Source: Sacculina carcini (taxonomy: Eukaryota > Arthropoda > Thecostraca > Sacculinidae). Taken from it: a stretch of 64,000 nucleotides of DNA. Shown piece by piece: positions 1 to 12,808 of this stretch (its first letter is position 1; each line of letters begins with the position of its first letter). A program made the position numbers and the translations under genes. The notes under the pieces were generated by a model that saw only the letters and a list, made by a program, of their open reading frames with translations, had not been told where the DNA came from and made no database searches. The stretch lies in assembly GCA_916048095.2 (NCBI GenBank), contig OU696574.1, positions 8,808,587 through 8,872,586 of the forward strand, in the 5' to 3' direction.

Positions 1-556
<556 letters not shown>

Positions 557-649
557 TATGTTATACGTTGTGTGTTTGGCCTTTAAATATATTGTTGTTT
601 GTGAAAAAAAACAAAAAAACATACACACACACACATAAGCACACACTTG

Positions 650-990
650 CTCCGAATCCGATGGACAGGACCTACGAGGAACGACTCCAAGCTCTAAACC
701 TGACTATTCTGGAGGACAGAAGAAAGCGGGGGACTTGATAAACATCTTTGAGTATATGAAAGAGATGACTACTCCAGTAATTACAGGATTTGATAAACAG
801 ATGAATGGAAGAGGACACGGTATGAATTGAGGAAAAACCGTTGCAAAGAGGATATAAAAAGTGCAGCTTCCCATACAGAGCTATATATAGTTGGAATGAA
901 CTACTCAAGGATATCGTCGAAAGTAAAAAAATATCAGAATTTAAAAGTAAAATTGATAGGTTGAGAGACAGGTCAGCTCGAGCTTAAGCT
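650..990 (+). pseudogene. Degenerate LINE reverse transcriptase C-terminus
   Basis: Forward translation gives TYEERLQALNLTILEDRRKRG, then (after a one-base frameshift near 731) DLINIFEYMKEM, and later a block with CKEDIKKCSFPYRAIYSWNE and SKKISEFKSKIDRL. The order YEERL, LeRRkRGDLi, sfpyRai..WN.L, V..K.i..FK matches the C-terminal end of CR1/RTE-type non-LTR retrotransposon polymerases. It is 5'-truncated, frameshifted and flanked by CA repeats on both sides, with a duplicated CTCGGTGAGTACA motif before the downstream CA tract. It is a dead fragment. Confidence 0.7.
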
Positions 991-1030
991 CAAATCTTGT
1001 AGAACAACTCGGTGAGTACAACTCGGTGAG

Positions 1031-1031
1031 T

Positions 1032-1089
<58 letters not shown>
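1031..1089. repeat. (CA)n microsatellite
   Basis: About 59 bp of CA repeat directly after the LINE fragment and the duplicated CTCGGTGAGTACA unit. It may descend from the LINE 3' tail. Confidence 0.95.
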
Positions 1090-1093
<4 letters not shown>

Positions 1094-1279
1094 AAACAAT
1101 TTGCAGACGGGCTGGCGAAAAAATGCAGTCACAACACATAATTCCCTTACAACGGACAGGAAAACATACTGGCACAGAAAAAACCCAAGCTTGTTCTGGT
1201 GCGTGGCTGTGTCTTTGATGTGTGCACACAGAAAACGAGAGGACATGAATCTGCACTATCCATTAGTCTAGAGTGCAAG

Positions 1280-1700
1280 GGCGTATATTTGTGTCGATGC
1301 TTTGAAGGGGGAAGACAGTCTTCATGCATTAGTGTTCAACGATGGCTCAGTAGGTTAATTGCATGGTACCCCAAATCATTTTCTGCCTATTCAATTATAA
1401 CACACATATATCAGTGAAAAGTGTATTACATACAATTGCATACACACATACACATACACACACATACACACACATACACACACATACACACACACTTGTC
1501 GTGTATTGTTACTATTTGCTATGCTGATTTTGATGATAATATACCCTATGAACTGAACTCTACAGAGTTATCGGGGGTATAATTGCATATTCATCTACCC
1601 AGACAATTTGTCGGGGGAGGTCCATATGCCCCATATGCTCATATGGCTTAATACTCATATGCCATATGCCCCATATGAGTTTTACTCCCCAGAATCTACG
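1280..1700 (-). mobile_element. MITE family F, copy 1 (diverged)
   Basis: The ends read GGGCGTATATTTGTGTCGA on the left and AGAATCTACGTGC on the right, near-inverted repeats of each other. The interior (TTAATTGCATGGTACCCCAAA, TATGCTGATTTTGATGA, GGGGGTATAATTGCATAT) matches copies at 27460-27795, 58912-60832 and 61560-61903. A CA microsatellite (about 1440-1496) and a run of CATATG-containing units have expanded inside it. Confidence 0.6.
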
Positions 1701-3380
1701 TGCATGCTAGAGTTGGTGTCCGTGCCGCTCATGCGAGAGTGATGTGTTGTAAGAGCATAGGCCGTTCACATCCGCTCACATTTGCATTATTCAAAACAAA
1801 GAGATCTCTGATAGCAAATAGATCACATCAGGGATCAGAGATCTCATTGGTGCATTATTCAAGACAATTGGTTTTCTGTCACTCATCACCCAATGTTTTT
1901 GATGCAATGACAACTTTTTTCAATTGGCATAAATTACATTTTGAAATATACTTGTGTGTAATACTTTTGAAATATGTATAAAAATAATAAAAACTCGTTG
2001 AATATATACAACTTGTAAATTTGCCCATTCGGAACACACCAATTTTTCAGCATGCATTCCCTGCTTTACAATATTAATAATCTTAGAAAACAAATACACT
2101 TTCGCGAAATTCATTCACTCGTCAGTCGAAGTTATCTTCACATTCAATCAGCAATTTTTGATTAGAAATGTCAACTTGGAAGCTGGAAAACAGTTCATAA
2201 AACTACAAAATTGATAAAGACAAGTGGTTTTGCGAAAATAACGTTTACGCTTCACATAAGAGATGTGTGAAATAATTTCATTTGACGATTCCTGGCCATA
2301 AACTATTTCACATCTGATAGTGGTTTGGCGATAGCGGATTCCAATTGTCAGTTTGTAGTTTTATCTGAACTGAATGAAAGTAGGTTGTGTGTAGTATGAA
2401 AACTCCATCAAACACCATTAGCTAAGAGTTGGTCCGCCCTTTTGAAGAGAATTCGTAGTCGTGTGCATGCATGTGTGTGTGTGTGTGTGTACGTGTGTGT
2501 CTATTTGATCTAGTTATTGATGCGTGATACACCCTGGGGTAATTTTGCCGTAGTTGAACTGAAACATTTTTTGAAGAAAAAGAATCCCTAATAGGCTGGC
2601 AAATATGTTGACCGAAATTCAGAGTTCAATATGGAACATTAGAAGCAAATGATATTAGTGCTTGGATGTTTGCGTGCGAGCTTGCTAAAGAATGCTATTA
2701 CATAATTCTGCGATATTCAAATTTAATTTTGCATAAACTTAATTAGATATTTTGTGTCTGCTTGATTATGCGCAAGATCTAATCTATTCACTGTTGTTTC
2801 AGGTAAAATTTCTGTCAAATATTAATTATATTCACAAACTAATTATTTATTATTGCTCAATTTGAAACGTTTTTAAGATTTTGTTCCCGTTTAAATTTCG
2901 CAAATACAATTACAATTGATATGGCTTCCATCAATGTTCCGAAATCTTATTAAATATACTAATCTGATTAAATATACTAATAGATTTGACTGTCTTCAAA
3001 ATGAATAAACTTGACTCATTAATTTCCAACAATTGTGTGTATTGTGACACAACATCATCGCTACGTGAGACAAACTGCATGAACTGTGTAAAGAAATAAC
3101 TTCATAAATGCATTAGCTGGCGCTCAATAAGAAATCGGAGAATTTCAAGCCTGAGGAATCCAAAAATAGAGCAGACTAAATTGGATTCAATTTTAGATAC
3201 TGCGCTGTCATATCACTCCACAAATTTTGAATTCAGATCGATTTATCAATTTACTTCCAAAATATTCTCGGCTGTTCTGTACAGACAAACATATATTTTG
3301 TGCGCATAAATACACTCACACAGAAACACTCGCATAATATACACACACATACAGAAATAGATAGCGAGAGATAGAGTGAG
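1701..3380. other. AT-rich intergenic DNA, nothing recognised
   Basis: Apart from a short (TG)n at about 2471-2505, I see no exon, RNA gene or repeat with defined ends. Open frames are short and uncharacteristic. Confidence 0.4.
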
Positions 3381-3396
3381 TACACGCACGCATACA

Positions 3397-3400
3397 ACCT

Positions 3401-3431
<31 letters not shown>

Positions 3432-3480
3432 ACATACACACACATACACACACGCACATACACATACACGCACACACACT
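3397..3480. repeat. Compound CA microsatellite
   Basis: Imperfect (CA)n with interspersed CATACA and CGCACA variants. Confidence 0.9.
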
Positions 3481-3714
3481 GATATTGGATAACAATTTCA
3501 ATATAGTCACAGAGCGCGACAGTCAAATTTCAGTTTTGGATGGGTATCACAGCGTCTGTTAGAGGTACAAAATTACTTTACTGCTGCCGAAACGCCTGGT
3601 GTCTTTGTGTATGTGTGTATGTGTGTTTATGTATGTGTGTGTGTATTTATTTGTGTTTGGTGAGGTGTGCAATGGGCTCAGGGGAAATCTCGATGTGGAT
3701 GAGCGCAAAGGTGA

Positions 3715-3774
3715 CAGGTAAGGTAAGGTAAGGTAAGATAAATTTGGTAAGGTATTTACGACCAAACCGATGTC

Positions 3775-3807
<33 letters not shown>
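3715..3807. repeat. GGTAA tandem repeat followed by (TA)n
   Basis: About five GGTAA/GGTAAA units (3715-3755), then a (TA)n run of about 30 bp at 3778-3807. From 3808 to about 4480 I see nothing further. Confidence 0.85.
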
Positions 3808-3810
<3 letters not shown>

Positions 3811-4480
3811 TTCGCTTGCTACAACATATGTGTGTGTGAGAGAGACATCGTAAATTGTTTCGAAAGCCGTCTCACTTCTAGTAGAGCTGTGATACATATG
3901 AGGCGCCGAGATTTGTGCTACTTCCACACCGAGCTTTTTACCATTTGGAGGCAGTGTGTGTCTGTAATCCACCATTGCTGTATGCTCATTCAATTTTTTT
4001 CGCTTGAGTGTATGTGTATGATTTCAGCGCTATATCCAATACTGTTGCAGCTTTATGAACAAAAGCTAATTCGTCAACGTATGACAATTTGTAATGTGCA
4101 AGTAATTCAGTCAATTGTAACAAAGTACAATTTATACATTATCTTAATGTCAATGCTAATTGTTGACTGAAATTTGTGTGCGGGGTGTAAGAATGTAATT
4201 TTACACCGTTACAGCCATAACATGTATTAATTCGTTTACAACTATATTTTATATCCATTCTAAGATATTATTTCAAATATATGATGTAAAATACTATAAT
4301 TGACATTTATACGTAAAGTTCATGTTTAGCGAAATATAATTTTATACATAAATTGAACTACCCAATAATGACTGTATGAACAGTCCAAGTAAAGATAATT
4401 ATATTGTGATCTAAAGCAACAAAAATACCCAAATATTGCAGCATTGAATGGGATATCATCTGATTTTACTTGGAAAAAAC

Positions 4481-4692
4481 TATCTCTTGTACATCTTGTA
4501 CTTAATCTCTTGTAATAAATCTCTTGCAATCAATCTCTTGTAATCAATCTCTTGTAATTAATCTCTTGTAATTAATATCTTGTAATTCTTTTCTTGTAAT
4601 TAATCTCTTGTACTTAATCTCTTGTAATTAATATCTTGTAATTCTTCTCTTGTAATTCTTCTCTTGTAATTAATCTCTTGTACTCAATATCT
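4481..4692. repeat. Minisatellite, TCTTGTAATTAA-type unit, left part
   Basis: Tandem 12-13 bp units of the form (T)CTCTTGTAATTAAT, with TACTTAAT and ATATCTTGTAATTC variants. The array stops at the LINE fragment and resumes at 5410, so it was interrupted by insertion. Confidence 0.9.
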
Positions 4693-5409
4693 TAAACAAC
4701 AACAAACAAACAACATATTTAATATAGCGCACGATAAAATGCAAAGGCGCGAAAAACATGATAAAAGATAAAAGCTAGCGGAAAAAACAAACGTAAAACA
4801 GCACGCACAAGGAAAGATATACCGTGCACAACATGAGAAAAGCAAGAGCAATCAGAGGTAACAACATGAAAAACAGCAAAGAGTTCAAGAAACGCATTTA
4901 TTCAGAAGAAGAAGCAAGAAGATGTTTGTGGAGAGCAGATGAAAAGGAAGCAAAGGAACTAATTTGATGAAGCTGAGGAGGTAGAGAGTTGTAGAGGCGA
5001 GGGGCAGAAAAGTAGAAGGATTTGGCCGACCAGGTGGACTCGTTGATGGCGGGAGGGCAGAAGAGTGGGACAGGGTATCGAGATGAGGGTCGTACTTGAG
5101 GTGACAGGAGTTCACGTAGGTAAGATGGGGAAGATGGAGACTTAATAATTTTGAAAACTAAACAGCAAATTTTGTAGCGAATTTTGAGGGGAGCAGGGAG
5201 CCAGCCAAGTTGACGGATGTAAGAGGATGTCGGCGTTCTTGGAGGAAGTCTCAGAACAAAGCGGCATGAAAGATTAATGACAGATTGAAGTTGGCGAATC
5301 GTCTTGAGAGGCAAGTGAAGAAATAACGAATTACAGTAGTCCAGACGAGAGAAGATATATGCGTTAACGAGAAGAATTGCAGATGATTCATCGATGAGAG
5401 ACCGGATTG
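4693..5409 (-). mobile_element. 5'-truncated LINE inserted in the minisatellite
   Basis: On the - strand the interval 5408-4898 encodes the end of a non-LTR reverse transcriptase: SRLDYCNSL, then INLSCRFVLRLPPRTPTSSY, LGWLPAPLKIRYKICCLVFK and SAPRLYNSLPPQLHQISSF. These match the 'RLDYCN.L', 'L.WLPi..Ri.fK' and 'aPrLWNsLP' blocks of CR1/L2-type LINEs. A 3' UTR follows with a TATAGCGC-type motif, ending in a GTT-rich tail next to 4693. CAATATCT is present at both edges (4685-4692 and 5410-5417) and is a likely target-site duplication. Confidence 0.85.
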
Positions 5410-5548
5410 CAATATCTAAGATATCTTGTAATTAATATCTTGTAATTAGTATATTGCACTTAATCTTTTGCACTTAATATATTATACTTAATATCTTGTA
5501 ATTAATATCTTGTACTAAATATATTGTACTCAATCTCTTGTACTAAAT
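5410..5548. repeat. Minisatellite, TCTTGTAATTAA-type unit, right part
   Basis: Continuation of the array at 4481-4692 beyond the inserted LINE. Units include ATATCTTGTAATTA and ATATTGCACTTA variants. Confidence 0.85.
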
Positions 5549-5809
5549 CTGCTAGCACTTGTTTTCAGAAAAGGCAATTGAGATTTATTGCCCTATGATG
5601 CGGCATACAACCCAGTGATGAACAATCTCCACCCTCCCAATCAATACTACTCAACCCGCCCCTGCACATTCACAACAACATCAAAAATTCCACTCCTGCA
5701 GTCAATGATTTTCTCTCAACATAGTAGATAGTAGCGCAGTCGACGTTTGTTCCAGCCATCAGCCGGTGAAAATTCCCATTTCAATGCTAAATATAATGCA
5801 TATTTCCAC

Positions 5810-5852
<43 letters not shown>

Positions 5853-6552
5853 TGATACGCCATTCGACCATTGAAAATGGAGTTTGTAGACTGGGCAGGC
5901 ATTTTTTATGCTTGAGCACGCGATGCGACCGACTCGGAAGAATTGTTGGATTGTCGATGAACTTGCACGCTGTCAGAATGCATTTGCTCAAATGCCAAAC
6001 AACAATTTGATGCATTTTGTCTCAGCTTGATCAAGCGCATACATACACGCGACACACACACACACATACACACACACACACTCATACACACTCGCATCGA
6101 ACAAGCCAAGAACGCATCATGCCAAGAACTCATTGAAACTCAGAGTCATACCATATACTGAGCAAGGGTTTTTGTATATATAGAAATCTATTGGAATTGT
6201 TTATGCACAAAAATCGTGCACATCTTTAGACCCGTAAGCCATCGAGGAATGTTGAATAAATATTAAATAAACTGGAAATATTAGCTGAAATTAAATGCTG
6301 TATCAATCATGCTGTACCTTCTGTGGTTGATTTACTTATATGATATGATACTTACTGATATGATTAATAAACACATTTGGCACATCAAGAATTCCCAATA
6401 GGATTGTTTTTGTTTTTTAGTTTACAATTTGACCAATTTGGTTTGAGATTTGGTTGATTAAACGAAACAATTTATACTTATTCTCAAGTCATACTACACG
6501 TAGCATGCTAAATTCAAACCAGACCAAATGTCTTTTAACCTTCAACCTCGTA
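5549..6552. other. Intergenic DNA with (TA)n
   Basis: Contains a (TA)n run at about 5813-5848 and a short CA cluster at about 6052-6080. I recognise no gene. Confidence 0.4.
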
Positions 6553-6562
6553 TATACACACA

Positions 6563-6603
<41 letters not shown>

Positions 6604-6814
6604 TGTCACTATTGTATTCAAGCCTTTGTGTTCACGCTCTGTGAGTATCATCGCTCAATAGCGTCTGCTATTATCGCTAACCATAACGTGTTTGCAGATC
6701 AACTTAGCGTTCGATTCCAGCTCACTTTATTTCTTATCAACACGGTTCAACTGCTCATTTCGTCGTGAAAAAACCAGCACATTACACACACACACACACC
6801 CCCATCCACACACC

Positions 6815-6883
<69 letters not shown>

Positions 6884-7300
6884 ACACTAACTGTCATTTA
6901 CCTTTTGGAAATTTTATGTGTTCATCTAAGAGCTTCGGCTCGATGACCTCTTGCCAATATACTCGTAGCTATGAATTTGTTTTTTCTTCATGTGTCTGTA
7001 TACCCGTATGACAATACACGTTCACTTACTTTACTTACTTACTTAACACACACACACATACAAGCAAACACACACACTTACATTTACACACACATACAAA
7101 CAAACACACACACATACATAAGTTATAAAGGATAGTTAAATACACTATGTTATCTATTGAAATTGTGTATTTGTTTATGACAATACATGGTTAAAATACA
7201 AAACGCACACACACACACATACACGCATACACACACATACACGCATACACACACACACATACACGTATACACACACACACACAAGCACAAGCACATTTAA
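6553..7300. repeat. Cluster of (CA)n microsatellites
   Basis: Main tracts at about 6553-6601, 6784-6888, 7045-7120 and 7205-7284, with CATACA and CACACC interruptions. The DNA between them has no recognised gene. Confidence 0.9.
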
Positions 7301-7306
7301 GAACAA

Positions 7307-7485
7307 GCTTGTCCAATGTTGGGCAAAATTGCCGAGAAACCAAACATGACGACTTGCCCATTGACAAACACGGCCCAGCCTTGTGGCCACACAGAGTCGA
7401 ACGAAGTTACACCATTAAACAAGCGGCACAGCAAATTGCTCTTTTTCAGCAGTTGCACCGTGTTGGCTATTGAACGCTGCAACAT
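7307..7485 (-). CDS. Possible terminal coding exon, product unknown
   Basis: On the - strand a candidate acceptor (GAATGTTGCAG) precedes an open stretch translating as RSIANTVQLLKKSNLLCRLF, continuing through WPQGWAVFVNGQ and FSAILPNIGQACS to a TAA stop. Composition is more gene-like than the surroundings. A (TG)n tract (- strand sense of 7515-7568) lies about 30 nt upstream of the acceptor, as in the RSK and PACRG introns of this window. I recognise no family and found no upstream exon, so chance or a repeat-borne frame remains possible. Confidence 0.2.
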
Positions 7486-7514
7486 TCGCGTACGTTGCAA
7501 TCAGCCGATTCAAA

Positions 7515-7568
<54 letters not shown>
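7515..7568. repeat. (CA)n microsatellite
   Basis: About 50 bp of CA repeat followed by CATACATACA. From here to 8527 I see no gene. Confidence 0.95.
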
Positions 7569-7570
<2 letters not shown>

Positions 7571-8527
7571 TACATACACATGCACACAGATGTGACAAAT
7601 TGTTCGATTCAATCGGGACGTCCGAGTGTGTTCAGGAGAAAATCACCCGTCAATGGGCATCTCTGAGTGTCTGAGCATAAAACAGGAACGCTATTCGAGT
7701 ATTCAAAATGTGACATCGCCAAAAATTCTGACGCACAAAATGTAGGACCATTGGCGTACATTTAAGTTTATCTTGAGCACATATAGTTATATTCAAACAT
7801 ATGCGAGTACGTGTGTGTGTGTGTGTTTGTTTGATATATTTTGTGTATGAGAAAGCAGCTATTGCGCAATAGAAACAATTAACAGAAGAAAATACCAAAA
7901 GTGAGTTTAAAATTCAGTTCATTTTGGTTGCAATTTTCTCCACATGGATTCTTTGCTGCACTATTATGGTCTCGATTGTGTCATATTTCGACGTCAGTTG
8001 AATATTGCGACCTGCAGAAGTTTCGCTGCTAATTAATGCACTATGCATATTTGATCTGCCTGGCGCATACACGCACTATCTCTATGACTGAATCAGTGTG
8101 TGATTTCCCACCATATATATATGCAATCAGCACAATATCAAAGTTATCAAATATAATTTTCCAATGATACATTATTATATTCAAATGAATGAAATTATAT
8201 TATGCTATCATCTAAGGTGATATTTTCTATAGAGTTTCTATCTAAGACACTATCTAAGGTACTATTTAAGATAATATCTCATGTAATAGCTAGAGTTGCG
8301 AATTGTATGTGATAATTTTTGGCGTTTTATGTTTTCATTATGTGACTAAAAATACCAGAACATGTTGTCGAAATCCTAAAATTATGTTATTCAATTTCGG
8401 ACTGTTTCGTAGATTATTTGCACTTTAAGCATGTATCTAGCGGCATTCCATTGGGAAGCCACCTTTAGGGAGGCGAAATTTTCGTAGTACGTGGCGAACG
8501 TTATACCTTTCATATAATGTAGGCGTG

Positions 8528-8702
8528 CAGTGGCGGCGCCAGTATTTTTCGGTGTGAGGGGCTAAAAAATGCCGGTCTATACGAAACATGAAAAATACTC
8601 TCGAAATGTTCGTAGTCATGATTTTTGGGGGACTCAAGGGAGCTTATCACCTTTTGAGGGGCTACAAGTCCTCCAGCCTCTCCCTGCGTGGTGCCGGCAC
8701 TG
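8528..8702. mobile_element. hAT-type MITE, family D (GGCGGCGCC ends)
   Basis: Terminal inverted repeats CAGTGGCGGCGCCAG and GGTGCCGGCACTG. Flanks TAGGCGTG (8520-8527) and TAGGAGTG (8703-8710) match at 7 of 8 positions, the 8-bp duplication expected of hAT insertion. The interior shares GGGGCT and CTCC blocks with the copy at 56587-56738. Non-coding. Confidence 0.85.
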
Positions 8703-8710
8703 TAGGAGTG

Positions 8711-10772
8711 CCATTTTGCTTCTTCTTTGAGGCGCAATGATTCCATGATTTCATTCGAGCTTCGAATTGTGGCCAGCAAACACATTTTTCTCACATGAAC
8801 GCAAAACATGCTCTTGCCATCAGACATGTTTTTCTGCGAAATATCGACTTCACATTGAATTAGTTCAAACACTTCGAGCGTGACAATACAGACACTATTG
8901 AGCAATTTGTGTCGAATAATTTCCTAAAAATTTTAGTATGAAGTACATGTAGGTGTAATCGCACCTTTTCAAAAAATACCAATGCAACACGCACCTAGCT
9001 TGAAGCGCTTTGATCTGCATAGCGAGACATTGCAAACCATCTGAATTCCGTTGCCACGCTGTCACGCCACTCAAACCACGCCCAACATCCATATGCTAAT
9101 TAACTAGAGGTATAACACCGTGCGACGCTGTTGATGTCCGGTGTATCATCACATGTTGAATCCGTTGTATGTGTAATTACATTTATTAGCAGAATATATT
9201 AACTCCAGGAGCAGCTTGAATAGTTATATTATTTATTTGGACAATATTTTACTGTGAAAATTACATTGTATATGTTTTTCCACTTAAAAATGGCATTCTA
9301 TGTGAAAAATATTGTTTATGTTATTACATAAAATTCCCAACTTTAGTAATAACTAAGGTACAACCAAAGTAGATTAGTTAAAGGTATCTGATATCCTATT
9401 ATTAACCTGTATTGCACACCAGCTATGCATTCAATTTGTCTTCAAGCTTCCTCATAAGCAATAAATCTAATTGATCTGAGCTCCAACGCTGAGAAATTCC
9501 AGCGAGTTCATAACGTCGGCGTCAAGCCATTCATCAAAATTTAGCTGGCGTATCATTGATATTCCAGTCCATATATCAAGTTCGCCAATAACGCCAACAA
9601 CGTTGAAAAATATCCTTGCAAAACGTTTGGTGTAAACGTTAGAGTGGTAGGAAATGCACGTCTTCCAAACAAAAAACATATCACAGACGAAAATGAACAA
9701 ATGATGATTGTGAAAAATTCCAAGTCTCCAAAAAAGAAAGTTGTCCATATCTGCCACTAAACTGCTTAATCCTCCAGTCGAATTAAATTTAAATTCAGCC
9801 ACAAGCTGGTGGTAGTTCAATACAATTAGCACAGAAATGACAACTTTATCAACTACAATGTGTACATGAAATAGAATAATTATTCTAGATAAGAAACTGA
9901 AGGAATAGTTATAAATACAACGCGCAGATACAGGCAAAGACCAATGTATATAGATTTATATAAAACAGGAAGTTGATAGACAAAAAGAATGCCTGAAATC
10001 ATGTTAATATTATATTTACAGATTGTTTTGTATACTCAGAAATCAGAATAAATAGATCGCCAAACATACAAATGAATTTATTCAAATTAGAAGAAAAAGC
10101 TCAGTGAGAGGAAAAATCTTGTAAGCGTTAACTCTAGTTAATTAATTGAAATTAAAAATTGAATTAAATAAGCCCAAAAAACGCAAAAACCCCTGACGTG
10201 CAACTGACAACTGCAATTGCTTTTGCGATGTCATAATGTTGCACGCTATCAGATATGATTAAACAAAAAAAATTAGCAATCAGCAGCGTCATAGATCGAC
10301 AAATACCTGTTGGTCTTCATCGATTAATCAAAATTCAATTTATTACGATTGCCAGGTCAACTGTAGTGACACAAACAAGTATCAAATGCCGTAAGTACAA
10401 CAGAACCATGAGACCCTCGCGTGTTTGTGACTCATTGAAAACGAGTAACAAGAAACAAACAATTAATTTGAGAATTAGCAGCTGGTTACTATTTTATTTG
10501 ATAATTTATACTGAGCAATACCAGCACGACATAATACAGAAATAGTATTACAATCAAACACCAATTTGCATATTTTAGACTTGATTGTGTATACATTTCG
10601 TATGTGTATATACTTGATTTTTCATAAAACCCACTCGCAGATCTCTAGCATTAGCAGCCCACAGAAAATAGCGTATTATCAGCTTGTACTTTAATTGACA
10701 ACAATAGCAAGGTATCAACGAATTGGGTTCCCTTGTCCACATTTACACACATGTAGATTTAATTTTGGTTCA
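8711..10772. other. AT-rich intergenic DNA, no gene recognised
   Basis: A - strand open frame of about 156 codons (9467-9937) begins with TTG rather than ATG, matches no family I know and is hydrophobic and AT-driven. I do not call it a gene. Confidence 0.4.
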
Positions 10773-10780
10773 GCCATTAT

Positions 10781-11825
10781 CAGGGTTTGTTTGGTTTAAA
10801 CCATTTGGTTTAAGCCATGGTTTAAACCATGGTTTAAACCATGGTTTAAACCAAGTGTTTTTATATAAAAAAAATGTTTTTTTTTAAATTGTTTTTTTTT
10901 GACAGAAATGATTTTTTCTCATATAGGAATGATCAAATATTTTTAGAATTAGTAAAAGAGTTCATTAATGCAGTTTTAAATCTTCATAAATAATACTTTT
11001 TGACATGATTTTAAGCAGGGTTTGTTCGGTTTAAACCAGGGTTTGTTTGGTTTAAATCAAGTGGTTTTTTATTTAAAAAAACATGGGTTTTTTGAGAATT
11101 TTTTTTTTGACAGAAATGATTTTTCTCATATAGGAATGATCAAATATTTTCAGAATTAGAAAATGAGTTCATTAATACAGTTTTAAATCTTCATAAATAG
11201 TACTTTTTGGCATGATTTTAGGGGTTTGCACGATATGGGAAACATTTTTATTAACATTTTTGGTTTTTGCTGGGGAAACATTGTAGTTGGTATTTATGAG
11301 AAATCCTAAATATTTACGACAAAACAATTGAGTTTCTATTAAAAACACTATTTTCAGAAACCTCTGAGTTAATAAAAACTGTGTTAACTCTGAAAACAAA
11401 CATGAATTAACCTCCATGGAAAAAAATGATTTTTAGTCACTAGATTTTCATAAATAAGACCACTGGGTATATGGATTGGACTTTGCAAACATATGTGGGT
11501 GTTTACAATCGACTGTTTTCGCAATTGGAAGCGGTTTAAAACTTTTGTTACCTATAGATGCTACAAGGTGAAATTCAAGATCCTGTGTGTACATTTTTAT
11601 GATATTATTTTTATCTTATTTAAATATTTACAAAACTCTTGGTAAGTGGTACTAATATATGTTTAACTATGTACTAAATATCATAGTACAATCCTTTTTC
11701 TTGATTTGTGTGTGCAAAGTGTAAAAAAAACAAATAAACCAAAAGAAACAATGTTTATTTTGGTTTTCAAAAAAAAAATATGGTTTTTGGTTCTTTTGAA
11801 AAAAACCCGTTTTTTTCAAACCCTG
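10781..11825. mobile_element. Non-autonomous hAT element A, 1045 bp
   Basis: Ends are CAGGGTTTG and CAAACCCTG (9-bp perfect inverted repeats). The flanks GCCATTAT at 10773-10780 and 11826-11833 are identical 8-bp target-site duplications, diagnostic of hAT transposition. The interior is rich in (GGTTTAAACCAT)n-like palindromic units and long A/T runs, and two sub-blocks of about 200 bp (GACAGAAATGATTTTT..CTCATATAGGAATGATCAAAT) are tandemly duplicated. No transposase frame. Confidence 0.93.
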
Positions 11826-11833
11826 GCCATTAT

Positions 11834-12152
11834 ATTCCTCTACTAAACGCAATTTCTTATCGGCCACTTATTTTCAGATTTTCCAATGTGCCCACAGACA
11901 ACGATTCGCTACCCCGAAGAAACCTGTAGTTCCTAAAATTCTGTCACCAACATAATAATATATATAATTATATATATATAGTTTAGCAAAGGCGCAATCA
12001 GTAATATAAAATTCACCCACCGTACCACGCGGCAGTGCATATGCGTCAGAATCGCTCAGTAGAGTGTAAAAATACCAAAAGATAACATATCAGAATATCA
12101 AAGAACATTTGGAATCACATTGTACCGCATTGCTTTGCTGATTTATGGCACA
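11834..12152. other. Intergenic DNA, no gene
   Basis: AT-rich, with a short TATATA tract at about 11950-11980. Nothing else recognised. Confidence 0.4.
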
Positions 12153-12160
12153 GTATACAA

Positions 12161-12465
12161 CAGAGCTTCCCAATCGGTGGGTCGCCATCCCCTAGGGGGG
12201 TGGCGAGGCTACTTTAATGGATAGTGAGAGCCGTCTGAAAGAATTTGCATCCGTCAAAATTTGCTAAAATTTCCATGTTTTTAACAGCTGATGTTTTTTC
12301 ATTGTATCTTCAAATATATTCAATAACGATATCATTAGTGTATTAAATGCGATCATAATTCAGTATAAAGGTGTTTTCTAGCTTCTCATGTTTTTTACTG
12401 GGGGGTCTTGGAGCCCTCCGGATCTGTCCTGGGGGTCGCCGATCGAAAAAGGTTGGCAGTCCCTG
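12161..12465. mobile_element. hAT-type MITE, family C (GGGTCGCC ends)
   Basis: Left end CAGAGCTTCCCAATCGGTGG. Right end, read inverted, CAGGGACTGCCAACC followed by GATCGGCGACCCCC. Flanks GTATACAA (12153-12160) and CTATACAC (12466-12473) match at 6 of 8 positions, consistent with an aged 8-bp duplication. Non-coding. Confidence 0.75.
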
Positions 12466-12808
12466 CTATACACAGACTCGAGTATGCTGTGCCGCAAGAC
12501 AACAAAATATCGCAGTGCAGTTTCACTATGCACATACTGTACCGCATCACTTTTGTGTCGCGCGTACAGTATCTCATAGTTTGGCCATTTTAGTAGGCGG
12601 GCTTAGTTACACTAGGCGTCAAGATATCACAACAACGACAACAACAACGTGTATTTGCTATAGCGCCGGTAAAACACAAGCGCGAAAAACGGAAAACATC
12701 AATTGAGGTAAAACGATCAAACATCAATCATCTATTGTGGTAAACCGACAATTATCAAGAATAAGGGAGAAGTCAGCAGATAAAAAAACGTGAAGTCACA
12801 AAAGAAAC

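Noticed and set aside
4481..5548. CRISPR-like array
   Set aside because: The units are contiguous minisatellite repeats without unique spacers, in a eukaryotic genome.
9467..9937. 156-codon - strand frame
   Set aside because: It starts at TTG, is hydrophobic and AT-driven, and has no recognised motif. A frame of this length is plausible by chance in 64 kb of AT-rich DNA.
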